NCBI RefSeq assembly: GCF_028473745.1
Contig: NZ_CP101137.1
Location: 3,906,001 to 3,970,000, forward strand
Length of the DNA: 64,000 nucleotides
Source: Streptomyces sp. M92
Lineage (GTDB): Bacteria; Actinomycetota; Actinomycetes; Streptomycetales; Streptomycetaceae
Reading direction: 5' to 3'
How positions within the stretch are numbered: the first letter of the stretch is position 1; each line of letters starts with the position of its first letter. Below, piece after piece: positions 53,150 to 60,930 of the stretch. A program made the translations under genes and the position numbers. The notes under the pieces were generated by a model. It ran no database searches and was not told the origin of the DNA. It saw nothing but the letters and a program-made list of their open reading frames with translations.

Positions 53150-53932
53150 GTGTCCGCTACGCCCGTGCTGGCGTTGCGCGGGGTCTCCAAGCGATTCGGT
53201 GCCGTCCAGGCGCTCACCGACGTAGAGCTTGAGGTCCACGCCGGTGAGGTTGTCGCCCTGGTGGGCGACAACGGCGCCGGAAAGTCCACGCTGGTCAAGA
53301 CGATCGCCGGCGTGCACCCCATCGATGAAGGCGCCATCGAGTGGGACGGCAAGACCGTCAGCATCAACAAGCCGCACGACGCCCAGAACCTGGGCATCGC
53401 GACCGTCTACCAGGACCTCGCGCTGTGCGACAACATCGACGTCGTCGGCAACCTCTTCCTGGGCCGCGAGATCCTCAAGCGCGGTGTCCTGGACGAGGTC
53501 GAGATGGAGCGCCGCTCCCGCGAGCTGCTGGACACGCTGTCCATCCGCATCCCCAGCGTCCGCATCCCGATCGCCTCCCTCTCCGGCGGTCAGCGCCAGG
53601 TGGTGGCGATCGCCCGGTCCATGCTCGGCGAGCCCAAGCTGGTCATCCTCGACGAGCCCACCGCCGCCCTCGGCGTCGAGCAGACCGCACAGGTCCTCGA
53701 CCTCGTGGAGCGGCTGCGCGAGCGCGGCCACGCCGTCATCCTCATCAGCCACAACATGGCCGATGTCAAGGCGGTCGCCGACAAGGTCGCCGTCCTGCGC
53801 CTCGGGCGCAACAACGGCGTCTTCGAGGTCAAGTCGACCTCGCAGGAAGAGATCATCTCCGCCATCACGGGCGCCACGGAGAACGCCGTGACCCGTCGTG
53901 CGGCGCGCACCAATGGGGAGATCAAGAAGTGA
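53150..53932 (+). CDS. xylG: Xylose-type ABC transporter, ATP-binding protein (single domain)
   Basis: A 260-residue ABC ATPase: Walker A GDNGAGKSTL, Q-loop ATVYQDLALCDN, signature SLSGGQRQVVAIAR, Walker B KLVILDEPTAALG and switch His in VILISHNM. Sugar importers of this class usually carry two fused ATPase domains (about 500 residues, as in E. coli XylG); here there is one canonical domain, which must dimerise, as in FrcA-type systems. The GTG at 53150 is preferred because GAAGGAG lies 9 bases ahead; an ATG nine bases upstream abuts that site. Its stop overlaps the start of xylH. Confidence 0.92.
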   Translation: MSATPVLALRGVSKRFGAVQALTDVELEVHAGEVVALVGDNGAGKSTLVKTIAGVHPIDEGAIEWDGKTVSINKPHDAQNLGIATVYQDLALCDNIDVVGNLFLGREILKRGVLDEVEMERRSRELLDTLSIRIPSVRIPIASLSGGQRQVVAIARSMLGEPKLVILDEPTAALGVEQTAQVLDLVERLRERGHAVILISHNMADVKAVADKVAVLRLGRNNGVFEVKSTSQEEIISAITGATENAVTRRAARTNGEIKK

Positions 53933-55221
53933 GCATCGACAAGACCTCCACGCCCGCCGAGGACAAGACGGCGGAGAACCCCGCCGTGGCCTCCGGCGCG
54001 GCCACCGCGGTCGACCCGCGGCTGCTGGTGCGCGAGCAGGGATTCGCGGGCTACCTCGGCGAGTTCAAGCGGAAGATGAAGGCGGGCGACCTCGGGTCCA
54101 TCCCGGTCGTCGCCGGCCTGCTGATCATCTGGGCCATCTTCACCAGCCTGAACTCCAACTTCCTCACCGCCGGCAACTTCTCCAACATGTCGGTCACCAT
54201 GGTCGGCACGGGCATGATCGCCATCGGCATCGTGTTCGTCCTGCTGCTCGGCGAGATCGACCTGTCGGTCGGCTCGGTCAGCGGTGTCGCGGGCGCCACC
54301 TTCGCCGTGCTGAACATCACGCACGGCATGAACGAGGTCCTGGCCCTGGTCCTGGCCATCCTCACCGGCACCGTGGCGGGCGCCATCCACGGCTTCTTCT
54401 TCGCCCGCATCGGCGTCCCCGCCTTCGCCGTGACACTGGCCGGCCTGCTGTTCTGGCAGGGCTTCATGCTGCAGATACTCGGCAGCAACGGCACCATCAA
54501 CCTGAACAGCGACGGCCTCGTCGTCAAGCTGACCAGCTACTACTTCAGCGACGTGGCCGCCGCCTACGGCCTGGCGATCGTCGTGACGGCCGGGTACTTC
54601 GTCTCCGCCTTCTTCGACAACCGCCGCCGCGCCGCCGCCGGGGTGCCGTCCCGGCCGCTGAACGAGGTCATCGTCCGCACGGTGCTGCTCGCCGTGCTGG
54701 CCTTCGCCGTGGCGATCGTCTTCAACCAGTACAAGGGCCTGCCGCTGGCCGTGGTGATCTTCCTGGCCTTCCTGCTGCTGACGGACTTCGTGCTGCGCCG
54801 TACCTCCTACGGCCGCAAGGTCTTCGCGCTCGGCGGCAGCGTCGAGGCGTCCCGCCGAGCCGGCATCAACGTGGAGCTGGTCCGGATCTCGGTCTTCGCG
54901 ATCGCCGGCACCTTCGCCGCGATCGGCGGCCTGTTCGTCGCGTCGAAGATCGCCTCCGCCAACCAGGGCGCGGGCACCGGTGAGTTCCTGATGAACGTCA
55001 TCGCCGCGGCCGTGATCGGCGGCACGTCCCTCTTCGGCGGCCGCGGCCGCACCTGGGACGCGCTGCTCGGCGTGATGGTCATCGTCTCCATCCAGTACGG
55101 CCTCGCCCTGGAGGGCATCGCCTCGCCGGTCCAGTACATGATCACCGGTGGCGTGCTGCTGGCGACCGTCGTCATCGACGCGGTCACCCGCAAGACGCAG
55201 AAGACGGCCGGCCGCGCCTAG
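53929..55221 (+). CDS. xylH: Xylose-type ABC transporter, permease
   Basis: A 430-residue permease of the ribose/xylose (RbsC/XylH) type with about ten helices. It has MIAIGIVFVLLLGEIDLSVG, VPAFAVTLAGLLFWQG, GRKVFALGGSVEASRRAGI (the ATPase-contact region) and AAVIGGTSLFGGRG. The ~60-residue N-terminal tail is charged and cytoplasmic. GTG start overlapping the xylG stop (GTGA). The operon ends at the downstream hairpin. Confidence 0.93.
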   Translation: MSIDKTSTPAEDKTAENPAVASGAATAVDPRLLVREQGFAGYLGEFKRKMKAGDLGSIPVVAGLLIIWAIFTSLNSNFLTAGNFSNMSVTMVGTGMIAIGIVFVLLLGEIDLSVGSVSGVAGATFAVLNITHGMNEVLALVLAILTGTVAGAIHGFFFARIGVPAFAVTLAGLLFWQGFMLQILGSNGTINLNSDGLVVKLTSYYFSDVAAAYGLAIVVTAGYFVSAFFDNRRRAAAGVPSRPLNEVIVRTVLLAVLAFAVAIVFNQYKGLPLAVVIFLAFLLLTDFVLRRTSYGRKVFALGGSVEASRRAGINVELVRISVFAIAGTFAAIGGLFVASKIASANQGAGTGEFLMNVIAAAVIGGTSLFGGRGRTWDALLGVMVIVSIQYGLALEGIASPVQYMITGGVLLATVVIDAVTRKTQKTAGRA

Positions 55222-55254
55222 AAGGCGCCCAGCGCGCCCGTCGCAGCCGACCCA

Positions 55255-55287
55255 CCGCCCGCCCGGGCTGAGCCCCCGGGCGGGCGG
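55255..55287. terminator. Terminator after xylH
   Basis: A perfect 13-bp stem CCGCCCGCCCGGG/CCCGGGCGGGCGG with a 7-base loop, 33 bases past the xylH stop. The rest of the interval up to dxs (55288-55473) holds its promoter and no gene. Confidence 0.85.
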
Positions 55288-55473
55288 TCCGTCGTCCACC
55301 CGCCGACCGGGACGGCGGGCGGACCGCGCGCCCGGGACGTAGAAGTCGTAGAACAGGTTCCGGATGGGTAAGGCCGAACGCGTGACGTACGACGCACCGC
55401 CCGGACACGTTCCACCGGAGCGGAACATTAGACTCGACGAGCCCGGCAACAGCTCTACTGCAAGGAGGCACGG

Positions 55474-57402
55474 GTGCCGCTGCTGACCCGCATCACGGGA
55501 CCGCGCGATCTGGACCGGCTCAGCCTGGAAGAGCTGGGCCGGCTGGCAGAGGAGATCCGCACCTTCCTCGTCGACGCCGTCTCCAAGACCGGCGGCCACC
55601 TCGGCCCCAACCTCGGCGTGGTGGAGCTCACCCTCGCCCTGCACCGCGTCTTCGACTCGCCGAAGGACAAGGTGCTCTGGGACACCGGCCACCAGTCCTA
55701 CGTGCACAAGCTGCTCACCGGACGCCAGGACTTCTCGAAGCTGAAGATGAAGGGCGGCCTGTCCGGCTACCCCTCGCAGGCGGAGTCCGAGCACGACGTC
55801 ATCGAGAACAGCCACGCCTCCACCGTCCTCGGCTGGGCCGACGGCATCGCCAAGGCCAACCAGGTCCTGGACCGCGACGACCACGTCGTCGCCGTCATCG
55901 GTGACGGCGCCCTCACCGGCGGCATGGCCTGGGAGGCGCTGAACAACATCGCCGCCGCCAAGGACCGGCCCCTCGTCATCGTCGTCAACGACAACGAGCG
56001 CTCCTACGCCCCCACCATCGGCGGCCTCGCCAACCACCTGGCGACCCTGCGCACCACCGACGGCTACGAACGCTTCCTGGCCCGCACCAAGGAGGTCCTG
56101 GAGCGCACCCCGGTCGTCGGCCGCCCGCTCTACGACACCCTGCACGGCGCCAAGAAGGGCCTGAAGGACTTCATCGCCCCGCAGGGCATGTTCGAGGACC
56201 TCGGCCTCAAGTACGTCGGTCCGATCGACGGCCACGACCTGGAGGCCCTGGAGTCCGCCCTCACCCGCGCCAAGCGCTTCGGCGGCCCGGTCATCGTGCA
56301 CTGCCTCACCGAGAAGGGCCGCGGCTACCAGCCCGCCCTGGCGGACGAGGCCGACCGCTTCCACGCCGTCGGCAAGATCCACCCCGACACCGGCCTGCCC
56401 ATTTCCACCTCCGGCGCCGACTGGACCAGCGTCTTCGGCGACGAGATGCTGAAGCTCGGCCGGGAGCGCGAGGACGTCGTCGCCATCACCGCGGCCATGC
56501 TCCAGCCGGTCGGCCTCGACAAGTTCGCCAAGGCATTCCCGGACCGCGTCTACGACGTCGGCATCGCCGAGCAGCACGGCGCCGTCTCCGCGGCCGGCCT
56601 CGCCCACGGCGGTGTCCACCCGGTCTTCGCCGTGTACGCCACCTTCCTCAACCGCGCCTTCGACCAGGTGCTGATGGACGTGGCCCTGCACAAGTGCGGC
56701 GTGACGTTCGTGCTGGACCGGGCCGGCGTCACCGGCACCGACGGCGCCTCCCACAACGGCATGTGGGACATGTCGATCCTCCAGGTCGTCCCCGGCCTCC
56801 GGCTCGCCGCCCCGCGCGACGCCGACCAGGTCCGCGCCCAGCTGCGCGAGGCCGTCGAGGCGGACGACGCGCCCACCGTGGTCCGCTTCTCCAAGGGCGC
56901 CGTCGGCCCCGCCGTACCGGCCGTCGGCCGCGTCGGCGGCATGGACGTGCTGCGCGCCCCGGGCACCGACGACCCGGACGTCCTCCTGGTCTCCGTGGGC
57001 GCCCTCGCCCCGATGTGCCTGGAGGTGGCGGACCTGTTGGACAAGCAGGGCATCTCCACCACCGTCGTCGACCCGCGCTGGGTCAAGCCCGTCGACGAGG
57101 CCATGGCCCCGCTCGCCGAGCGCCACCGCGTCGTCGTCACCGTCGAGGACAACTCGCGCGTCGGCGGTGTCGGCTCCGCAGTCGCCCAGGCGCTGCGCGA
57201 CGCGGGCGTGGACGTGCCGCTGCGCGACTTCGGCATCCCGCCGCGCTTCCTCGACCACGCCTCGCGCGCCGAGGTCCTCGCCGAGATCGGCCTCACCGCG
57301 CCGGACATCGCCCGTCAGGTCACCGGCCTGGTCGCCAAGCTCGACGGCCGCTACGAGCGCACGGGCGCCGACGTGGACTCGGTGGAGGCCGCGCGCGACT
57401 GA
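55474..57402 (+). CDS. dxs: 1-deoxy-D-xylulose-5-phosphate synthase
   Basis: A 642-residue TPP enzyme that condenses pyruvate and glyceraldehyde 3-phosphate to DXP, the first step of the MEP isoprenoid pathway and a source for thiamin and pyridoxal. The TPP/Mg motif is [19 protein letters not shown]; the catalytic Glu is in [26 protein letters not shown] and [16 protein letters not shown] are standard. Length is normal. GTG start with AAGGAGG upstream. It stands alone, ending in a long hairpin. Confidence 0.96.
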   Translation: MPLLTRITGPRDLDRLSLEELGRLAEEIRTFLVDAVSKTGGHLGPNLGVVELTLALHRVFDSPKDKVLWDTGHQSYVHKLLTGRQDFSKLKMKGGLSGYPSQAESEHDVIENSHASTVLGWADGIAKANQVLDRDDHVVAVIGDGALTGGMAWEALNNIAAAKDRPLVIVVNDNERSYAPTIGGLANHLATLRTTDGYERFLARTKEVLERTPVVGRPLYDTLHGAKKGLKDFIAPQGMFEDLGLKYVGPIDGHDLEALESALTRAKRFGGPVIVHCLTEKGRGYQPALADEADRFHAVGKIHPDTGLPISTSGADWTSVFGDEMLKLGREREDVVAITAAMLQPVGLDKFAKAFPDRVYDVGIAEQHGAVSAAGLAHGGVHPVFAVYATFLNRAFDQVLMDVALHKCGVTFVLDRAGVTGTDGASHNGMWDMSILQVVPGLRLAAPRDADQVRAQLREAVEADDAPTVVRFSKGAVGPAVPAVGRVGGMDVLRAPGTDDPDVLLVSVGALAPMCLEVADLLDKQGISTTVVDPRWVKPVDEAMAPLAERHRVVVTVEDNSRVGGVGSAVAQALRDAGVDVPLRDFGIPPRFLDHASRAEVLAEIGLTAPDIARQVTGLVAKLDGRYERTGADVDSVEAARD

Positions 57403-57423
57403 CCGACGCGATCGAGGTACGGC

Positions 57424-57473
57424 CGGATGGGCAGGTTTCTCCACTCGTTGCAGTGGTGAAACCTGCCCATCCG
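57424..57473. terminator. Long hairpin after dxs
   Basis: CGGATGGGCAGGTTTC (57424-57439) pairs perfectly with GAAACCTGCCCATCCG (57458-57473), and beyond a T-T mismatch CCACT pairs with AGTGG around a 6-base loop. It begins 22 bases after the dxs stop and is probably its terminator, though it is more AT-containing than others in the window. Confidence 0.75.
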
Positions 57474-57553
57474 TATGAATCCGCTCACGCCGGGGCATAC
57501 GCAGTACGCCCCCCTCTCGATCATGTCGGGGACGACAAGCGTCGGAGGTACGC

Positions 57554-59083
57554 GTGAGCAGCAGCAGTCTCTTCAGGACCAAGAAGATCGAGCAGTCCAT
57601 CCGTGACACGGAGGAACCGGAGCACGCGCTCAAGAAGTCCCTGTCCGCCCTGGACCTGACGGTCTTCGGCGTCGGTGTCATCATCGGCACCGGCATCTTC
57701 GTACTGACCGGCACGGTCGCCAAGAACAACGCCGGGCCCGCCGTGGCCCTGGCCTTCGTCGTGGCCGGCGTGGTCTGCGCGCTCGCCGCGCTCTGCTACG
57801 CCGAGTTCGCGTCCACCGTGCCGGTGGCCGGTTCGGCGTACACCTTCTCCTACGCCTCGCTCGGTGAACTGCCCGCCTGGATCATCGGCTGGGACCTGGT
57901 CCTGGAGTTCGCGCTCGGCACGGCGGTGGTGGCCGTCGGCTGGTCGGGCTACATCCGTTCGCTGATGGACAACGCGGGCTGGCAGATGCCCGAGGCGCTG
58001 GCCGGGCGGGACGGGGCCGAGGGCTTCGGCTTCGACATCCTCGCCGCCGTCCTGGTGCTGGTCCTCACCGGCATCCTCGTCCTCGGCATGAAGCTGTCCG
58101 CGCGGGTCACCTCGCTCGTCGTCGCCATCAAGGTGACCGTCGTCCTCATCGTGATCGTCGCGGGCGCCTTCTTCGTCAAGGGCTCCAACTACGACCCGTT
58201 CGTCCCGGAGTCGAAGCCGGTGGAGGCGGGCGGGGGACTCGACTCCCCACTGATCCAGCTGATGTTCGGCTGGGCGCCGGCCAACTTCGGCGTGATGGGC
58301 ATCTTCACCGCCGCCTCGGTCGTCTTCTTCGCCTTCATCGGCTTCGACATCGTCGCCACCGCCGCCGAGGAGACCAAGAACCCGCAGCGTGACATGCCCC
58401 GGGGCATCCTCGGTTCGCTCTTCATCTGCACCGCGCTCTACGTCGCCGTCTCGATCGTCGTCACCGGTATGCAGCACTACAGCGAGCTGTCCGTCGACGC
58501 GCCGCTCGCCGACGCGTTCAAGTCCACCGGGCACCCCTTCTTCGCGGGTGTGATCAGCTTCGGCGCCGCCGTCGGCCTGACCACCGTCTGCATGATCCTG
58601 CTGCTGGGCCAGACCCGGGTGTTCTTCGCGATGAGCCGCGACGGGCTGCTGCCGCGCTTCTTCTCCCGCGTCCACCCGAAGTTCCGGACGCCGTACCGGC
58701 CGACCATCCTGCTCGGCGTGATCATCGCGATCGTCGCCGGCTTCACCAGCCTGAGCGAGCTGGCGGAGCTGGTGAACATCGGCACCCTGTTCGCGTTCGT
58801 CGTCGTCGCGCTCAGCGTGATCATCCTGCGCCGCACCCGCCCCGACCTGCCCCGCGCCTTCCGCACTCCGCTGGTCCCGCTGCTGCCGATCGTCTCGGTC
58901 GCCGCCTCGCTGTGGCTGATGCTGAACCTGCCCGCCGAGACCTGGGTGCGGTTCGGCGTCTGGATGGCGATCGGCGTCGTCGTGTACTTCCTCTACAGCC
59001 GCACACACAGCCGCCTGGGCCGCGGCGAGGAGGCCCCGGCCGGCGGCCCGTCGAAGCCGTCCGGCGACGGCGGGGCCCCGTAA
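57554..59083 (+). CDS. APC-family cationic amino-acid permease
   Basis: A 509-residue amino-acid transporter with 12 or more helices: GVGVIIGTGIFVLTG in helix 1, AFIGFDIVATAAEETKNPQRD, GQTRVFFAMSRDGLLPRF, and a C-terminal LRRTRPDLPRAFRTP region. This is the CAT/YhdG type usually moving basic or branched amino acids. GTG start with GGAGG nearby. It differs clearly from the permease behind argF (different length and loops). No neighbouring catabolic gene hints at the substrate. Gly/Pro/Ser-rich tail. Confidence 0.92.
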   Translation: MSSSSLFRTKKIEQSIRDTEEPEHALKKSLSALDLTVFGVGVIIGTGIFVLTGTVAKNNAGPAVALAFVVAGVVCALAALCYAEFASTVPVAGSAYTFSYASLGELPAWIIGWDLVLEFALGTAVVAVGWSGYIRSLMDNAGWQMPEALAGRDGAEGFGFDILAAVLVLVLTGILVLGMKLSARVTSLVVAIKVTVVLIVIVAGAFFVKGSNYDPFVPESKPVEAGGGLDSPLIQLMFGWAPANFGVMGIFTAASVVFFAFIGFDIVATAAEETKNPQRDMPRGILGSLFICTALYVAVSIVVTGMQHYSELSVDAPLADAFKSTGHPFFAGVISFGAAVGLTTVCMILLLGQTRVFFAMSRDGLLPRFFSRVHPKFRTPYRPTILLGVIIAIVAGFTSLSELAELVNIGTLFAFVVVALSVIILRRTRPDLPRAFRTPLVPLLPIVSVAASLWLMLNLPAETWVRFGVWMAIGVVVYFLYSRTHSRLGRGEEAPAGGPSKPSGDGGAP

Positions 59084-59100
59084 CCCCGGGTCCGCCGTCC

Positions 59101-59200
59101 CGGCCCCGTACATCCCGTTCTGGCGGCGCGTACGGGGCCGGTTCTTCGGAGGGCGGGCCGGTTCTTCGGCGGGCAGGTCTCGTCGCCCGCCGAAGAACCG
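59101..59200. repeat. Hairpin plus overlapping direct and inverted repeats
   Basis: CGGCCCCGTAC pairs with GTACGGGGCCG (59101-59111/59130-59140), a likely terminator of the permease gene. GGGCCGGTTCTTCGG then occurs twice at a 20-base period (59135 and 59155), and CGGTTCTTCGGCGGGC (59159-59174) faces its perfect complement at 59185-59200. The interval to 59366 contains no gene that I can see. Confidence 0.75.
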
Positions 59201-59366
59201 CGCGCACGGCTCTCCTGAGCCGGAACGCCTCCGGGTGTGGGTGAAGGCCACCCGGGTCCGCGGCACGCCGCAGTCGCCGGCGATGCGGGGTGACCGCCTC
59301 GACCACGGCTCGAACTGGTGGGCGGGTCGGCGCCGGAGTGTCCGGTGCAGGTGGGCCGGAGCGCCG

Positions 59367-59744
59367 TCACGCCGGACGGACCGTCCGCGGCCCCGTCACC
59401 CGAGCGCCCAGCTCCGTCACCCGGCGGCGCAGCTCGCGGTCGGCCGTCACCACCAGGACGGCACGGTCACCGGCGGCCTCTGCGACCAGCGCGACCATGT
59501 GGTCGTCCCCGCTGGCGGGCGCCGACTCCACCCGTACGCCGGGCACGGAACCCACTCCCCGGGCCGCGCCCTCGACGACGAGGACGACCTCCACCGGAGA
59601 GTCCAGCCCCGGCACCCCGTCCGCCGCCAGCCGGTCCCGCAGCCGCTCCGCGGCCCCCCGCCGGTCCCGCCACCAGCCGTCGGGAACCGACCCGACGACG
59701 TTCGCGGCGTCGACGATCACCAGGAGGGGGCCACTGTCGCTCAT
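59367..59744 (-). CDS. NYN-domain (PIN-like) nuclease-family protein
   Basis: A 125-residue single-domain protein of the NYN/PIN-like fold. Conserved acidic residues are in LVIVDAANVVGS at the N-terminus, ASGDDHMVALV in the middle and VVTADRELRRRV near the C-terminus, the arrangement of metal-dependent ribonucleases. NYN proteins act on RNA (tRNA or mRNA processing). It stands alone, and the target is unknown. ATG start. Confidence 0.88.
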   Translation of the reverse strand: MSDSGPLLVIVDAANVVGSVPDGWWRDRRGAAERLRDRLAADGVPGLDSPVEVVLVVEGAARGVGSVPGVRVESAPASGDDHMVALVAEAAGDRAVLVVTADRELRRRVTELGARVTGPRTVRPA

Positions 59745-59814
59745 GAGGTCAGGGTCGCATGCGCCGGTCCACCCGGCCGGAGCGCGCCCGGACGTGGCCG
59801 CATAAAGTGATCAG

Positions 59815-60831
59815 GTGAACGGCGAGTGGCTCATACGCGGCCGGGACGGCCGACTCAGCGTCTACCAGAAGTCCGACGGTGCCGCCCTGTGCCGTGCGGA
59901 GCGGGCACCGGGCGGTTCCTGGGGCGTCCCGCGCAGGATCGGCGGTGACCAGCGGCTGCACCCCGTGGCGGCGGTCGGCCAGGGCACCGACGCCTACGCG
60001 CACCTGGTCGCCTGGCGGCCCACATCCCCCGGCGAGTCCGGCCTCGTGCACTGCACGCACTTCCGGCCGCTGCTGGCCGCCCTGGACTGGGCCTCGGTCG
60101 GCCACCCGGACGGCAAGGGCGACCGTACCGGCACGCCCGCCGTCGCCGTCGACCACCAGGGCCGTGCGCACATCTTCGTGCGCAACGGCGGCGGGGGGCT
60201 CAGCATGCGTGCCCAGAAGGAGAAGGGCGGCTGGGACCCGTGGCGCGACCTGAAGGGTGAACAGCTCCACGACGCGCCCGTCGCGGTGGTGGGCAGGGCC
60301 GGGCACATCGAGGCCTACGCCTCCCGCCCCGGCCATATCGTGCACTGGCGCCAGGAGGAGGTGGGCAAGCCCCTCCAGATGGAGGAGACGGTGGAGGCCG
60401 ACGTCCGTCCGGACACCCTGCGCGCCCTGGCGACCTCCGACGAGAACACCACCCTGTTCTTCACCGACGCGTCCGGCGATCTGTGCGCCTGGCGCCCCGG
60501 AACCGAGCCCGTGGCCTTGGTCACCGCGGCGGGCCCCGGCCCGGTCGCGGCCGTCCGCTGCGAACTCGACGGCCACGACTGCACACTGCTGGCACAGCGC
60601 TCGGCCTCCGGCCGGATCGCCTTCGCGGCCTACCCCAGCGAACAGGAGACGGCCGGCGCCTGGTGGACCGAGTCGGGCCCGGTGCTGCCGGCCGACGCCA
60701 CGGTGTCCCTCGCCCTGGACGCCGACGCCCGTGTGGTCGCGGCGATCCAGTCGCCGTCGACCGGGCAGCTGCTGCTGGCGAGGCGGAAGGACGAGGCGGG
60801 GCTGGCACTGGGGGCGTGGGAAGCGGTGTGA
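59815..60831 (+). CDS. Uncharacterised propeller-like protein
   Basis: A 338-residue cytoplasmic protein without a signal peptide. It is made of repeated beta-rich units with small motifs such as GRAHIFVRNGGGGLSMR, GHIEAYASRPGHIVHWRQ and TLFFTDASGDLCAWRPG, which fit a five- or six-bladed beta-propeller resembling lectin/tectonin-type folds. No catalytic motif was recognised. GTG start; 70 bases separate it from the divergent NYN gene, so the two share a promoter region. A strong terminator follows. Function unknown. Confidence 0.75.
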   Translation: MNGEWLIRGRDGRLSVYQKSDGAALCRAERAPGGSWGVPRRIGGDQRLHPVAAVGQGTDAYAHLVAWRPTSPGESGLVHCTHFRPLLAALDWASVGHPDGKGDRTGTPAVAVDHQGRAHIFVRNGGGGLSMRAQKEKGGWDPWRDLKGEQLHDAPVAVVGRAGHIEAYASRPGHIVHWRQEEVGKPLQMEETVEADVRPDTLRALATSDENTTLFFTDASGDLCAWRPGTEPVALVTAAGPGPVAAVRCELDGHDCTLLAQRSASGRIAFAAYPSEQETAGAWWTESGPVLPADATVSLALDADARVVAAIQSPSTGQLLLARRKDEAGLALGAWEAV

Positions 60832-60874
60832 GGACCGGGCCCGGCGCGGACCGGCACCACGAGTGACGGAACGC

Positions 60875-60914
60875 CCGATGGGCCGTACCGAACGAATCCG
60901 GTACGGCCCATCGG
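60875..60914. terminator. Bidirectional terminator before fadB
   Basis: A perfect 16-bp stem CCGATGGGCCGTACCG/CGGTACGGCCCATCGG with an 8-base loop separates the propeller-like gene from the convergent fadB. Confidence 0.9.
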
Positions 60915-60930
60915 TCTGTCGGGGCCGGAG

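Noticed and set aside
53590..57729. 1379-codon open frame antisense to xylG, xylH and dxs
   Set aside because: Spans three well-identified genes on the other strand and has shadow composition (Asp/Gly/Val/Ala runs) without any domain.
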